Below are positions 8,861 to 17,176 of a stretch of 64,000 bases of DNA, one piece after another. The number at the start of each line of letters is the position of its first letter. Positions within the stretch are counted from its first letter, which is position 1. Location of the stretch: contig NZ_UETB01000001.1 in NCBI RefSeq assembly GCF_900116375.1, forward strand, positions 124,001-188,000, given 5' to 3'. The notes under the pieces are model-generated. The model worked only from the letters and a program-made list of their open reading frames with translations. It searched no databases and was not told the DNA's origin. Position numbers and translations under genes: made by a program. Source of the stretch: Georgenia satyanarayanai (GTDB taxonomy: Bacteria; Actinomycetota; Actinomycetes; Actinomycetales; Actinomycetaceae).

Positions 8861-10075
8861 GTGACCTCCCTCCAGATCGGCCCGGTGTCGGTGGGCAGCC
8901 CGGTGGTGCTGGCCCCGATGGCCGGCGTCACCAACCCGCCCTTCCGCCGGCTGTGCCGCGAGGCCGGCCTCGCCGCCCTCGACGAGGACGCGCGCGCGGC
9001 CGCCCGCCCCGGTGAGTACGCGCCGGCGGGCCTCTACGTCACCGAGATGGTCACCTCGCGGGCGCTGGTCGAGCGGACGCCCGAGACGATGCGGATGGTG
9101 ACCGCCGACCCGCTCGAGCCGGTCCGCTCCGTCCAGCTCTACGGCGTCGACCCGGCGACCGTGTCCGCAGCGGTGCGCATCCTCGTCGAGGAGGACCGCG
9201 CCGACCACGTCGACCTCAACTTCGGCTGCCCCGTCCCCAAGGTCACCCGCAAGGGCGGCGGCGCGGCCCTGCCGTGGAAACGTGACCTCTTCCAGGCCAT
9301 CGTCACCGGCGCCGTCGCCGCCGCGCGGGAGGGCTCCCGGCACCGCGACCGCGAGGTCCCGGTGACCGTCAAGATGCGCATGGGCATCGACGACGACCAC
9401 CTCACCTACCTCGACGCCGGCCGCATCGCCGAGCAGGCGGGGGTCTCCGCCGTCGCCCTCCACGCCCGCACCGCCGCCCAGCACTACTCCGGCGAGGCCC
9501 GCTGGGAGACGGTCGCCCGCCTCAAGGAGACCGTCCGCAGCGTCCCCGTGCTCGGCAACGGGGACATCTGGTCCGCGGAGGACGCCGTCGAGATGGTGCG
9601 CCGGACCGGCTGCGACGGTGTCGTCGTCGGGCGCGGCTGCCAGGGACGGCCGTGGCTCTTCACCGACCTCGTCGCCGGGTTCGCCGGGTCCCCGCTGCGG
9701 GTCCGGCCCGGGCTGGCGGAGGTCGCCGCCGTCATCCGCCGGCACGCCGAGCTCATGGTCGAGCACTTCGAGAGCGAGACCAAGGCCCTGCGCGAGCTGC
9801 GCAAGCACATGGCGTGGTACCTCAAGGGCTACGTCGTCGGCGGGGACGCCCGGCGCGAGCTCGGCCTGGTGAGCACCCTGACCGAGCTCGACGAGCGCCT
9901 CGCCGTCCTCGACCTCACCCAGCCCTACCCGGGCGAGGGTGCCGAGGGTCCGCGCGGCCGCGCGGGGTCCCCGAAGGTGCCGCACCTGCCCGAGGCGTGG
10001 CTGGACAGCCAGGAGGTCGACGAGCGCCTGCGCCGGCTCCTCACCGAGGCCGAGCTCTCCGTCTCCGGCGGCTGA
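8861..10075 (+). CDS. dusB: tRNA-dihydrouridine synthase (DusB type)
   Basis: 404 residues. FMN-dependent TIM barrel that reduces uridines in the tRNA D-loop. Visible motifs are LAPMAGVTNPPFRRLCREAG at the N-terminus, the catalytic-Cys region VDLNFGCPVPKVTRKGGGAAL, VKMRMGI, ALHARTAAQHYSG, and the FMN-phosphate loop GNGDIWS...GVVVGRGCQGRPWLF. The C-terminal helical domain KALRELRKHMAWYLKGY is also typical. Start GTG 8861 has GGGAG 9 nt upstream; GAGAAT 6 nt upstream could alternatively be a -10 element of a leaderless transcript. Length is slightly above the usual 330-390 because of a linker near residue 365. Confidence 0.95.
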   Translation: MTSLQIGPVSVGSPVVLAPMAGVTNPPFRRLCREAGLAALDEDARAAARPGEYAPAGLYVTEMVTSRALVERTPETMRMVTADPLEPVRSVQLYGVDPATVSAAVRILVEEDRADHVDLNFGCPVPKVTRKGGGAALPWKRDLFQAIVTGAVAAAREGSRHRDREVPVTVKMRMGIDDDHLTYLDAGRIAEQAGVSAVALHARTAAQHYSGEARWETVARLKETVRSVPVLGNGDIWSAEDAVEMVRRTGCDGVVVGRGCQGRPWLFTDLVAGFAGSPLRVRPGLAEVAAVIRRHAELMVEHFESETKALRELRKHMAWYLKGYVVGGDARRELGLVSTLTELDERLAVLDLTQPYPGEGAEGPRGRAGSPKVPHLPEAWLDSQEVDERLRRLLTEAELSVSGG

Positions 10076-10090
10076 CAGCCCCCTCCCGAT

Positions 10091-10116
10091 CGCCGAGAGC
10101 TGCTCAGCTCTCGGCG
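10091..10116. terminator. Convergent terminator hairpin
   Basis: CGCCGAGAGCT (10091-10101) and AGCTCTCGGCG (10106-10116) form an 11-bp perfect stem with a GCTC loop between the convergent dusB and ABC permease genes. Confidence 0.7.
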
Positions 10117-10155
10117 ACGGGGCGACGGGCCGGTGGGGCCAGGAGGACGGGGGAG

Positions 10156-10983
10156 CTATCCGCGGGTGCGGTAGATGTGCATGGTGATCGGCGCGAAGAC
10201 CGCGGTCAGCACCGCCGAGGCGACGAGCACCCAGCCGACGTCGGAGAACGTCGCCCCACCGCCCATGAGGCCGCGCACCGCCGTGACGAGGTGGCTCACC
10301 GGGTTGACCTCGACGACCGTCTGCAGCGCCGAGGGCATGGTGCGCGGGTCGACGAAGATGTTCGAGGCGAAGGTCAGCGGCATGAGCACGAGCATCGACA
10401 CGCCCATGACGGCGTTGGGGCTGCGCATCACCAGGCCGAGGATCGTGAAGATCCAGCTGAGCGAGAAGGCGAAGACGAGCAGGAGCACCAGCGCCAGCAC
10501 CACCCCGGTGGCCCCGCCCTCCGGCCGGAACCCGAGGATCAGCCCCAGCACGAGCGTGACGCACGAGGCGATCGTGTACCGCACCGTGTCCCCGAGCAGC
10601 GCACCGACGATCGGTGCCGGCCGCCAGATCGGCAGCGAGCGGAAGCGGTCGAAGACGCCCTTGGTGATGTCGGTGTTGAGCGTGAACCCGGTGTAGACGC
10701 TGACGATGAGCACCGTCTGCACCATGATCCCCGGCAGCAGGAACTGCAGGTAGGTCCGGGTGTCCCCGGCGATCGCCCCGCCGAAGAGGTAGGTGAACAT
10801 CAGCGTGAAGATGATCGGGGTGAGCGTGACGTCGAAGAGCTGCTCGGGCACGTGCTTGATCTTGAGCAGCGCCCGGTGGGCGAAGGTGAGCGTCGAGGTC
10901 ACCGCCGAGGCCCGGCCGGGACGGTCGAGGACCTCCACGGCCTCGCGCAGGGCGGTGTTGGAACCGATGTCGAGGGACCTCAT
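10156..10983 (-). CDS. ABC-2 type exporter permease (DrrB-like)
   Basis: 275 residues with six membrane spans of the ABC-2 permease family: [82 protein letters not shown] and others. The [18 protein letters not shown] and [14 protein letters not shown] segments are typical of the DrrB/daunorubicin-resistance group. It pairs with the upstream ATPase: ATG 10983 overlaps that gene's stop as ATGA, so translation is coupled. The substrate cannot be deduced; such pairs export drugs, lipids or glycolipids. Confidence 0.88.
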   Translation of the reverse strand: MRSLDIGSNTALREAVEVLDRPGRASAVTSTLTFAHRALLKIKHVPEQLFDVTLTPIIFTLMFTYLFGGAIAGDTRTYLQFLLPGIMVQTVLIVSVYTGFTLNTDITKGVFDRFRSLPIWRPAPIVGALLGDTVRYTIASCVTLVLGLILGFRPEGGATGVVLALVLLLVFAFSLSWIFTILGLVMRSPNAVMGVSMLVLMPLTFASNIFVDPRTMPSALQTVVEVNPVSHLVTAVRGLMGGGATFSDVGWVLVASAVLTAVFAPITMHIYRTRG

Positions 10984-11963
10984 GACGTGGCCTCCGCTGT
11001 CTGCTCGGCCGGCTCCTCGGCCGGGCTGCCGGTGAGGGCGAGGAAGACCTCGTCCAGGCTGGGCTGGCCGAGGGCGAACTCCGGCACCGCGACCCCCGCC
11101 GCGTGGAGGGCGGTGAGCGCCCGGGCGGGGGAGTCGGGGGCGTCGTCGGGCACCCGGGCGCTGAGGCCCAGGCCGTCGGGCAGCTCGATGACCGGGGTGC
11201 CGAGGACGTCGCCGAGGACGGCGACGGCGCGCGGCCGCTCGGCGCGGTCGGCCACCCTCACCGTCACCGTGCCCGTGCCGACGGACGCCTTGAGCTGGGG
11301 TGCGGTGCCCTCGGCGATGAGCCGGCCGTGGTCGATGACGGCGATCCGGTCGGCGAGCTGGTCCGCCTCGTCGAGGTACTGGGTGGTGAGCAGGACGGTG
11401 GTGCCCTGCGCGACGAGCAGCCGGACGATGTCCCACACCTGGTTGCGGCTGCGCGGGTCCAGGCCCGTCGTGGGCTCGTCGAGGTAGAGCACCCGCGGGC
11501 TCATGACGAGGCTCGCGGCGAGGTCGATGCGGCGGTGCATGCCGCCCGAGTAGTTCTTGACCTGCTTCCCGGCGGCGTCGGCGAGGTCGAAGGCGGCGAG
11601 CAGGTCGGCGGCCCGCTGCTTGGCCCGGGCGGCGGAGAAGCCGTACAGGCGGGCGAGGAGGACGAGGTTCTCCGTGCCGGTGAGGTCCTCGTCCACCGAG
11701 GCGTACTGGCCGGTGAGGCCGACGTCGGTGCGCACGGCGTCCGCCTCGGTACGGATGTCGTGGCCCAGGACGCGGGCCGTGCCGGCGTCCGGCACGAGAA
11801 GGGTGGCGAGCATGCGCACGATCGTGGTCTTGCCGGCGCCGTTGGGCCCGAGCAGGCCGAAGACGGTGCCGCGCTCGACGGTGAGGTCGACGCCGTCGAC
11901 GGCGATCGTCTCCCCGAAGCGTCTGACGAGGCCCTCGGCCTCGATGGCTGGTCCGTTTCCCAT
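10980..11963 (-). CDS. ABC exporter ATPase (DrrA-like)
   Basis: 327 residues. Walker [11 protein letters not shown]-loop [18 protein letters not shown] (typical DrrA wording), signature [15 protein letters not shown], Walker [17 protein letters not shown] and the switch His region replaced by [11 protein letters not shown], as in the DrrA family. The C-terminal domain (residues about 240-320) carries the [13 protein letters not shown] ending of this subfamily. Start ATG 11963 is preceded by GAAGGAG at a 5-nt distance. TACTCT at 12029-12034 is a possible -10 element. Operon of two genes with the permease. Confidence 0.92.
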   Translation of the reverse strand: MGNGPAIEAEGLVRRFGETIAVDGVDLTVERGTVFGLLGPNGAGKTTIVRMLATLLVPDAGTARVLGHDIRTEADAVRTDVGLTGQYASVDEDLTGTENLVLLARLYGFSAARAKQRAADLLAAFDLADAAGKQVKNYSGGMHRRIDLAASLVMSPRVLYLDEPTTGLDPRSRNQVWDIVRLLVAQGTTVLLTTQYLDEADQLADRIAVIDHGRLIAEGTAPQLKASVGTGTVTVRVADRAERPRAVAVLGDVLGTPVIELPDGLGLSARVPDDAPDSPARALTALHAAGVAVPEFALGQPSLDEVFLALTGSPAEEPAEQTAEATS

Positions 11964-12080
11964 GGTGGCTCCTTCGCGGTGGTGGTCGGTTGGACCGGCG
12001 CCGGACCTGGAAGTCATCGCCCGCTGGGAGAGTACGCCCCGCCGCCGACACCCGAACAGGTCTTTTCGGGCACCGCAGAC

Positions 12081-12116
12081 ACCGAGAGCCGGCCCCGGTG
12101 GGGGCCGGCTCTCGGT
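12081..12116. terminator. Family D palindrome, copy 1 (terminator of the alpha-glucosidase gene)
   Basis: ACCGAGAGCCGGCCCC (12081-12096) pairs perfectly with 12101-12116 around a GGTG loop, 12 bp beyond the alpha-glucosidase stop. The inner arms CCGAGAGCCGG/CCGGCTCTCGG recur at 55021-55060. Confidence 0.75.
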
Positions 12117-12128
12117 GGAGGACGGGCG

Positions 12129-13937
12129 TCAGTCGCGCGCGCGCAGCCACACGGTCGTGTCGGACGGCAGCGCTCCGTCGGCGAGCGGGCCGCTGGCGAG
12201 GAGGACCTCGTGGCCCGCGGGGAGCGCGACCGGCTCGCTGCCGAGGTTGGCCATGACGACGACGGCGCCGCGGCCCTCGCCGGTGTTCCGGACGGCGACG
12301 ACGTCCGCGCCCGCCGTCAGGAGCTCCACGGCGCCGGCGCCCAGGCGGTCCTCGGCGCGCAGGTCCAGCGCCTGGCGGTAGAGGCGCAGGGTCGAGCCCT
12401 CCTGCCGCTCCTGGACGTCCGGGGCGAGCGCGGCCCAGGACTCCGGCTGGGGCAGCCAGGTGCGCCCGGTGGGCGAGAAGCCCAGGCCCGGCGCGTCCGA
12501 GCGCCACGGCAGCGGCACGCGGCAGCCGTCGCGGCCCTTCTCGGCGTGCCCGGTGCGCCACCACGCCGGGTCCTGGCGCAGGGAGTCGTCCAGGGTGGTG
12601 TGTTCGGGCAGACCCAGCTCCTCGCCCTGGTAGACGTAGGCGCTGCCGGCCAGGCCGAGCATGAGGAGGGACGCGGCGCGGGCGCGGCGCAGGCCGAGCT
12701 CGGCGTCCGGCTGGGTGTCCTCGGCGCCGATCCCGTTGGGGCCCTTGCCGGTCTCGGCCAGCCCGAGCCGGGAGGCGTGTCGGACGACGTCGTGGTTCGA
12801 CAGCACCCACGTCGTCGGGGCACCGACGGCGTCGTTCGCGGCGTAGGACCCGGTGATCGACCGCCGCAGCTCGGCGGGGCTCCACCGCGTGACGAGGAAG
12901 TTGAAGTTGAAGGCCTGGTGCATCTCGTCCGGCCGCACGTAGAGCGCGAGCCGCTCGAGCGGCTCCACCCAGGCCTCGGCGACGAGGATGCGGTCGCCGT
13001 CGTACTCGTCGAGCACAGCGCGCCACTCGCGGTAGATCTCGTGGACGCCGTCCTGGTCGAACATGGGGCTGCGGCCGGTCTCGACGTCGTCGCTCGCGTC
13101 GGGGACGAGGACGTCGTCCTCAGCCGCGGCGAGCCCCTCCTCGACGTCGGACCCCTCGACCATGCGGACGTGGCCGGCCCAGTCCGGCAGCCCGGCTGCC
13201 TTGACCAGGCCGTGCGCGACGTCGACCCGGAAGCCGTCGACGCCCCGGTCGAGCCAGAACCGCAGGATGCTGCAGAACTCCTCGTGGACCTCGGGGTGGT
13301 CCCAGTTGAGGTCCGGCTGGCTGCTGTCGAACAGGTGGAGGTACCACTGCCCGTCACGCTCCCAGGCGCTGCCGGGGGCGTCGGGCCGGTCGCTCACCCG
13401 CGTCCAGGCGGAGCCGCCGAAGACGGACTGCCAGTTGTTCGGCGGCTCCTCGCCGCGCTCGCCGCCGCCCTCGCGGAACATGTAGCGGGCCCGGGCGGCC
13501 GAGCCGGGGCCGTCGGCCAGCGCCTGGCGGAACCAGGCGTGCTGGTCGGAGGTGTGGTTGGGCACGAGGTCCACGACGACCCGCAGGCCCAGCTCGTGCG
13601 CGCGGGCGATGAGCGCGTCGGCGTCGTCGAGCGTCCCGAAGAGCGGGTCGACGTCGCGGTAGTCGGCGACGTCGTAGCCGGCGTCCTTCTGGGGGGAGCG
13701 GTAGAAGGGGGAGAGCCACACGGCGTCGACGCCGAGCCGCGCGAGGTGCTCCAGCCGCTCGGTGGCGCCGGGCAGGTCACCGATCCCGTCGCCGTCGGCG
13801 TCCCCGAAGGAGCGCGGGTACACCTGGTAGATGACGGCGGTGCGCCACCACTCGGCGTCGGCGGTCGGGCGGTGCACGACCTCTCCGGTGAGCGTGGTCT
13901 GAGGCGGGTGAGGGCTGGCGGTCACGGGCGCGTCCAT
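12129..13937 (-). CDS. aglA: GH13 alpha-glucosidase (AglA/oligo-1,6-glucosidase type)
   Basis: 602 residues, cytoplasmic (no signal peptide). GH13 regions are intact: VYPRSFGDADGDGIGDLPG, region I VVVDLVPNHTSDQH, region II GFRVDVAHG with the nucleophile Asp, region III ILVAEAW with the acid/base Glu, and region IV WVLSNHDVVRH. It would cleave glucose from maltodextrins imported by the neighbouring malEFG system. A beta-sandwich C-terminal domain follows residue 510. Start ATG 13937 was chosen because it is the first Met after the promoter gap; GTG 13922 is an alternative. It is transcribed away from malR and ends at a strong hairpin. Confidence 0.92.
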   Translation of the reverse strand: MDAPVTASPHPPQTTLTGEVVHRPTADAEWWRTAVIYQVYPRSFGDADGDGIGDLPGATERLEHLARLGVDAVWLSPFYRSPQKDAGYDVADYRDVDPLFGTLDDADALIARAHELGLRVVVDLVPNHTSDQHAWFRQALADGPGSAARARYMFREGGGERGEEPPNNWQSVFGGSAWTRVSDRPDAPGSAWERDGQWYLHLFDSSQPDLNWDHPEVHEEFCSILRFWLDRGVDGFRVDVAHGLVKAAGLPDWAGHVRMVEGSDVEEGLAAAEDDVLVPDASDDVETGRSPMFDQDGVHEIYREWRAVLDEYDGDRILVAEAWVEPLERLALYVRPDEMHQAFNFNFLVTRWSPAELRRSITGSYAANDAVGAPTTWVLSNHDVVRHASRLGLAETGKGPNGIGAEDTQPDAELGLRRARAASLLMLGLAGSAYVYQGEELGLPEHTTLDDSLRQDPAWWRTGHAEKGRDGCRVPLPWRSDAPGLGFSPTGRTWLPQPESWAALAPDVQERQEGSTLRLYRQALDLRAEDRLGAGAVELLTAGADVVAVRNTGEGRGAVVVMANLGSEPVALPAGHEVLLASGPLADGALPSDTTVWLRARD

Positions 13938-13997
13938 CTCTCGGCGGGTGGAGGGGGTCCGCAGTACGGTACCCGCGCTCCGGAGCCGGGCCCAACG

Positions 13998-14420
13998 GTC
14001 CGACACGGGAAACGTCATCTCGGCACCCCGAGCTTCGACCAGCTGGCCCTCGCCGGCACGGTGAGCCCCACGCCGGGCGGTGAGCCGGGCGAGCCGACGC
14101 CCGAGCCGACGACCCCGCCGACCACCCCGCCGACGACGCCGCCCGCCACGCCGGGCACCGGCGAGGAGCCGCCCGGCGAGGCGCCGGGTGGGGACCCGGC
14201 GGGCGAGCAGCCCGCGGGCGAGCAGCCGGCCGGTGAGGAGCCGGCGGACGACGGGACCGGCGCGGCAGCCGGGGCCGGTGGCAGCGGTGGCGGTGGCCTG
14301 CCCGCCCTCGGAGCGCCGGTCCAGGCCGCGCTGACCGCGGCGGCACTCGCGGTGCTCACGGGCGGCACGCTCTACGCGCTGCACCGCCGTCGCACGTGGG
14401 GGAGCCTCGCCGCGGAGTGA
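13998..14420 (+). pseudogene. 3' remnant of a cell-surface protein gene
   Basis: The frame encodes a Pro/Thr/Glu-rich stalk (TPEPTTPPTTPPTTPPATPG, then repeated GEQPAGEQPAGEEPA), a Gly-rich spacer, GLPALG, a membrane span (VQAALTAAALAVLTGGTLYAL) and RRRTW: the C-terminal wall-sorting region of an exported protein. There is no signal peptide and no catalytic domain. The only nearby in-frame start (GTG 14061) would yield a protein that cannot be secreted. GLPALG looks like a decayed LPxTG (Thr lost). A large 5' part, perhaps an extracellular amylase or pullulanase given the maltodextrin context, appears deleted. The alternative is a small unrecognised membrane protein. Confidence 0.5.
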
Positions 14421-14655
14421 GGTGAGCGGCGCGGGGAGGGGTCGGGCGGCTCCTCCCCGTGCTGCGCTCGTGCGGCCGCGGTGAGCCGTCGCCGCGGCAC
14501 ACGGCCGGGCAGCCGCTGTCGCTGATCTGCACACACGTGCGCGACACGCCGGCGACACGCGGGGACAGGTGTCGCCCGGAGGCCCCGCTGCGGGACTTGT
14601 GTGCCGGATCCGTCCAGGGGCGGGCGCCGGGAGCGCAGCCGCGCGGCCGGGCGGG
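14421..14655. other. Gap between surface-protein remnant and malR
   Basis: 235 bp without a supported gene. It contains short GC-rich inverted repeats that may terminate the flanking convergent units, and nothing recognisable as an RNA gene. Confidence 0.4.
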
Positions 14656-15672
14656 TCAGTCGCGGTGCGGCGCGGCGGCCGTGGAGCCGCGGACGATGAG
14701 CTCGGCGACGAAGAGCAGCTCGCTGCGGGGGGCGCGGGAGCCGCTGATCTCGGCGACGAGGGACGTGACGGCCGCGTGGCTCATCGCGTCGACCGGCTGG
14801 CGCAGCGTCGTCAGCGGCGGGTCGGTGAAGGCCATGAGCGGGGAGTCGTCGAAGCCGACGACGGACACGTCCTCGGGTACCGACAGCCCACGGCTGCGCG
14901 CCGCGCGGACGGCGCCGAGCGCCATGAGGTCCGAGCCGCAGATGATGGCGGTGCAGCCCTGGTCGAGGAGGATGCCCGCGGCGGCCTGGCCGCCCTCGAA
15001 GGTGAACAGGGTGGGCACCACGTGCGCGGCGCCGTCGGGAAGGAGCGCGCCGACCGCGTGCTCGAAGCCCGCGCGCTTGCGCTGGGCGGGGACGAAGCGC
15101 TCCGGGCCGATGGCCAGTCCCAGCGACGTGTGCCCCTGGGAGACGAGGTGGCGCACCGCCAGCTCCATGCTGCCGGAGTCGTCGGTGGAGAAGGCGGCGG
15201 CGTCGAGCTCGCCGGTGTAGCCGTTGACGAGCACGAACGGCACGCCCTTGGACTGCAGCCGCTCGTAGCGGTCGACGTCGGCGTCCGTGTCGGCGTGCAG
15301 CCCGGAGACGAAGACGATGCCGTCGACGCCGTGGTCGAGCAGCATCTCGACGTACTGGTCCTCGGTGGTCCCGCCGGGGGACTGCGTGCACAGCAGGGGC
15401 GTGTAGCCGAGCGTCGAGAGCACCGACTCGATGGACTGGGCGAAGGCCGGGAAGACCGGGTTGGTCAGCTCGGGCACGACGAGCCCGATGAGCCCTGCCG
15501 AGCGGGGCCGCAGCCGCTCGGGACGCTCGTAGCCGAGCATGTCGAGGGCCGCGAGGACCGCCTTGCGGGTGTCCGCGGCGACCTCCGGCTTGCCGTTGAG
15601 GACCCGGGACACGGTCGCGGTGCTGACCCCTGCCTGGTCGGCCACGTCTGTCAGTCTGGTGCGTCCCTGCAT
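14656..15672 (-). CDS. malR: LacI-family repressor of the maltodextrin locus (MalR-like)
   Basis: 338 residues. The N-terminal LacI helix-turn-helix and hinge (RLTDVADQAGVSTATVSRVL, then TRKAVLAALDMLGYERPERL) precede a periplasmic-binding-protein-like sensor domain (GLIGLVVPELTNPVFPAFAQ, AIICGSDLMALGAVRAARSR, DVSVVGFDDSPLMAFTDPPL). Divergent from malEFG and sharing a 174-bp gap with two TGCAA-type palindromes, it very likely represses malE when no maltodextrin is present. Start ATG 15672 gives the standard N-terminus. The ligand is inferred from context only. Confidence 0.9.
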   Translation of the reverse strand: MQGRTRLTDVADQAGVSTATVSRVLNGKPEVAADTRKAVLAALDMLGYERPERLRPRSAGLIGLVVPELTNPVFPAFAQSIESVLSTLGYTPLLCTQSPGGTTEDQYVEMLLDHGVDGIVFVSGLHADTDADVDRYERLQSKGVPFVLVNGYTGELDAAAFSTDDSGSMELAVRHLVSQGHTSLGLAIGPERFVPAQRKRAGFEHAVGALLPDGAAHVVPTLFTFEGGQAAAGILLDQGCTAIICGSDLMALGAVRAARSRGLSVPEDVSVVGFDDSPLMAFTDPPLTTLRQPVDAMSHAAVTSLVAEISGSRAPRSELLFVAELIVRGSTAAAPHRD

Positions 15673-15713
15673 CGCAGACTCCTCCCTGCTGTCCTGTCGG
15701 TCCGGATATCCCG

Positions 15714-15726
15714 TGCAATCGTTGCA
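15714..15726. promoter_or_regulatory. MalR-type operator O1
   Basis: TGCAATCGTTGCA: TGCAA and TTGCA half sites around TCG, between malR and malE. It has the same half sites as O2 at 15737-15750, 23 bp away (about two helical turns). Confidence 0.65.
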
Positions 15727-15736
15727 TGAAAGTTAC

Positions 15737-15750
15737 TGCAACATGTTGCA
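15737..15750. promoter_or_regulatory. MalR-type operator O2
   Basis: TGCAACATGTTGCA is a perfect 14-bp palindrome. Its right half overlaps the -35 element of the malE promoter, so binding would block initiation. Actinobacterial maltose regulators are known to prefer TTGCA-containing sites. Confidence 0.75.
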
Positions 15751-15775
15751 CTCCGTTGCCGGAGCGGCTTACGCT
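15746..15775 (+). promoter_or_regulatory. malE promoter
   Basis: -35 TTGCAC (15746-15751), 18-nt spacer, -10 TACGCT (15770-15775). The leader to ATG 15847 is about 65 nt and carries a GAGGAGAG ribosome binding site. Confidence 0.6.
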
Positions 15776-15846
15776 CCCCGAAACGGCACAGCGACGCGGC
15801 TATGACGCCACGCGTCGCCTCGGCCCTGACAGAGGAGAGATACCGG

Positions 15847-17091
15847 ATGCGCCGTAGCATCGTGATCACCGCAGCCGTCGCACTGACGCTCGGACTCGCC
15901 GCTTGTGGCAGCGAGAACGAGGAGCCGGAGGAGACCACCCCCGAGGCCACACAGGAGCCGGAGGAGACCACCGCCGCCGACGGTGGCGCGCTCACCATCT
16001 GGGTCGACGACACCCGCGAGGCGGCCGTCGCAGCCGCTGCCGAGACCTTCGAGGCCGACACCGGGACCACCGTCGAGCTCGTCCAGAAGAACTTCGACGA
16101 CATCCGCCCGGACTTGCTCGCCCAGGTCCCCACGGGTGAGGGCCCGGACATCACCGTCGGTGCCCACGACTGGCTCGGCGAGCTCACCGCCAACGGTGTC
16201 GTCGCCCCGGTCGAGCTCGGGGACAAGGCCGGCGAGTTCGAGGACGTCGCGGTCGAGGCCTTCACCTACGAGGGGCAGGTCTACGGCCTGCCCTACGCGA
16301 TCGAGAACATCGCCATCTACCGCAACACCGCGCTCGTGGACGAGACCCCCGCGACCTTCGACGAGATGATCGCCATGGGCGAGGAGTCCGGCGCGGAGTA
16401 CCCCTTCCTCGTCCAGATCACCGAGGTCGGCGACCCGTACACGATGTACCCGTTCCAGACGTCCTTCGGGGCGCCGGTCTTCGAGACGAACGCGGACGGC
16501 AGCTACACGGCCGAGCTCGCCCTCGGCGGCGAGAACGGCAACGCCTTCGCCCAGTGGCTCGCCGAGCAGGGCGAGGCCGGCACTCTCAACACCTCCTGGG
16601 AGTACGACATCGTCGTGGAGGCCTTCGCCAACGGCGAGGCGGCCTACCTCCTCGGCGGCCCGTGGATGCTCGCCTCCTTCGAGGGCGTGGACGTCGCTGT
16701 CGACCCGATCCCCTCGGCCGGCGGGGAGCCCGCGCAGCCGTTCACCGGTGTCCAGGGCTTCTACGTGAGCGCGCAGAGCGACAACGCCCTGCTCGCCACG
16801 GACTTCCTCGTCAACTACATGGCCACCGAGGAGGCGCAGATCGCGCTGTACGAGGCCGGTGACCGCACGCCGGCGCTCACCGCCGCCGCGGACACCGTCT
16901 CCGAGGACCCGGTCGCGGCCGGGTTCCGCGAGGTCGGCACCGACGCCGTGCCCATGCCCTCCATCCCCGAGATGGGCGAGGTGTGGAACTTCTGGGGCGT
17001 CACCGAGGGGCAGATCATCTCCGGCCAGCTCGACCCGGTCGAGGGCTGGGAGAAGATGGTCGCGGACATCCAGGCCGCGATCGGCGGCTGA
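15847..17091 (+). CDS. malE: Maltodextrin ABC transporter, binding lipoprotein
   Basis: 414 residues. Signal peptide with lipobox LGLAACGS, then a Glu/Thr-rich linker (about residues 24-43), then the cluster B sugar-binding fold: GALTIWVDDTREAAVAAAAE, VPTGEGPDITVGAHDWLGEL, VYGLPYAIENIAIYRNTAL, GGPWMLASFEGVDVAVDPIP, QPFTGVQGFYVSAQS. The WxxPYxxE-like and PW elements match maltose/maltodextrin-binding proteins. It delivers sugar to MalFG from the outer face of the membrane. GGAGAG precedes ATG 15847 by 7 nt. A strong hairpin follows the stop. Confidence 0.93.
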   Translation: MRRSIVITAAVALTLGLAACGSENEEPEETTPEATQEPEETTAADGGALTIWVDDTREAAVAAAAETFEADTGTTVELVQKNFDDIRPDLLAQVPTGEGPDITVGAHDWLGELTANGVVAPVELGDKAGEFEDVAVEAFTYEGQVYGLPYAIENIAIYRNTALVDETPATFDEMIAMGEESGAEYPFLVQITEVGDPYTMYPFQTSFGAPVFETNADGSYTAELALGGENGNAFAQWLAEQGEAGTLNTSWEYDIVVEAFANGEAAYLLGGPWMLASFEGVDVAVDPIPSAGGEPAQPFTGVQGFYVSAQSDNALLATDFLVNYMATEEAQIALYEAGDRTPALTAAADTVSEDPVAAGFREVGTDAVPMPSIPEMGEVWNFWGVTEGQIISGQLDPVEGWEKMVADIQAAIGG

Positions 17092-17096
17092 CGCAC

Positions 17097-17130
17097 GGCG
17101 CGGCACGCCCGGCGACGGGCGTGCCGCGCC
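17097..17130 (+). terminator. malE-malF intercistronic hairpin
   Basis: GGCGCGGCACGCCCG (17097-17111) and CGGGCGTGCCGCGCC (17116-17130) form a perfect 15-bp stem with a GCGA loop, 5 nt after the malE stop. It probably causes partial termination or 3' end protection, so that binding protein is made in excess of permeases. Confidence 0.7.
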
Positions 17131-17176
17131 CCCGCACCTCCACCCCTCCGCCTCTCTCGCCCCGGAAAGGCCCGCG

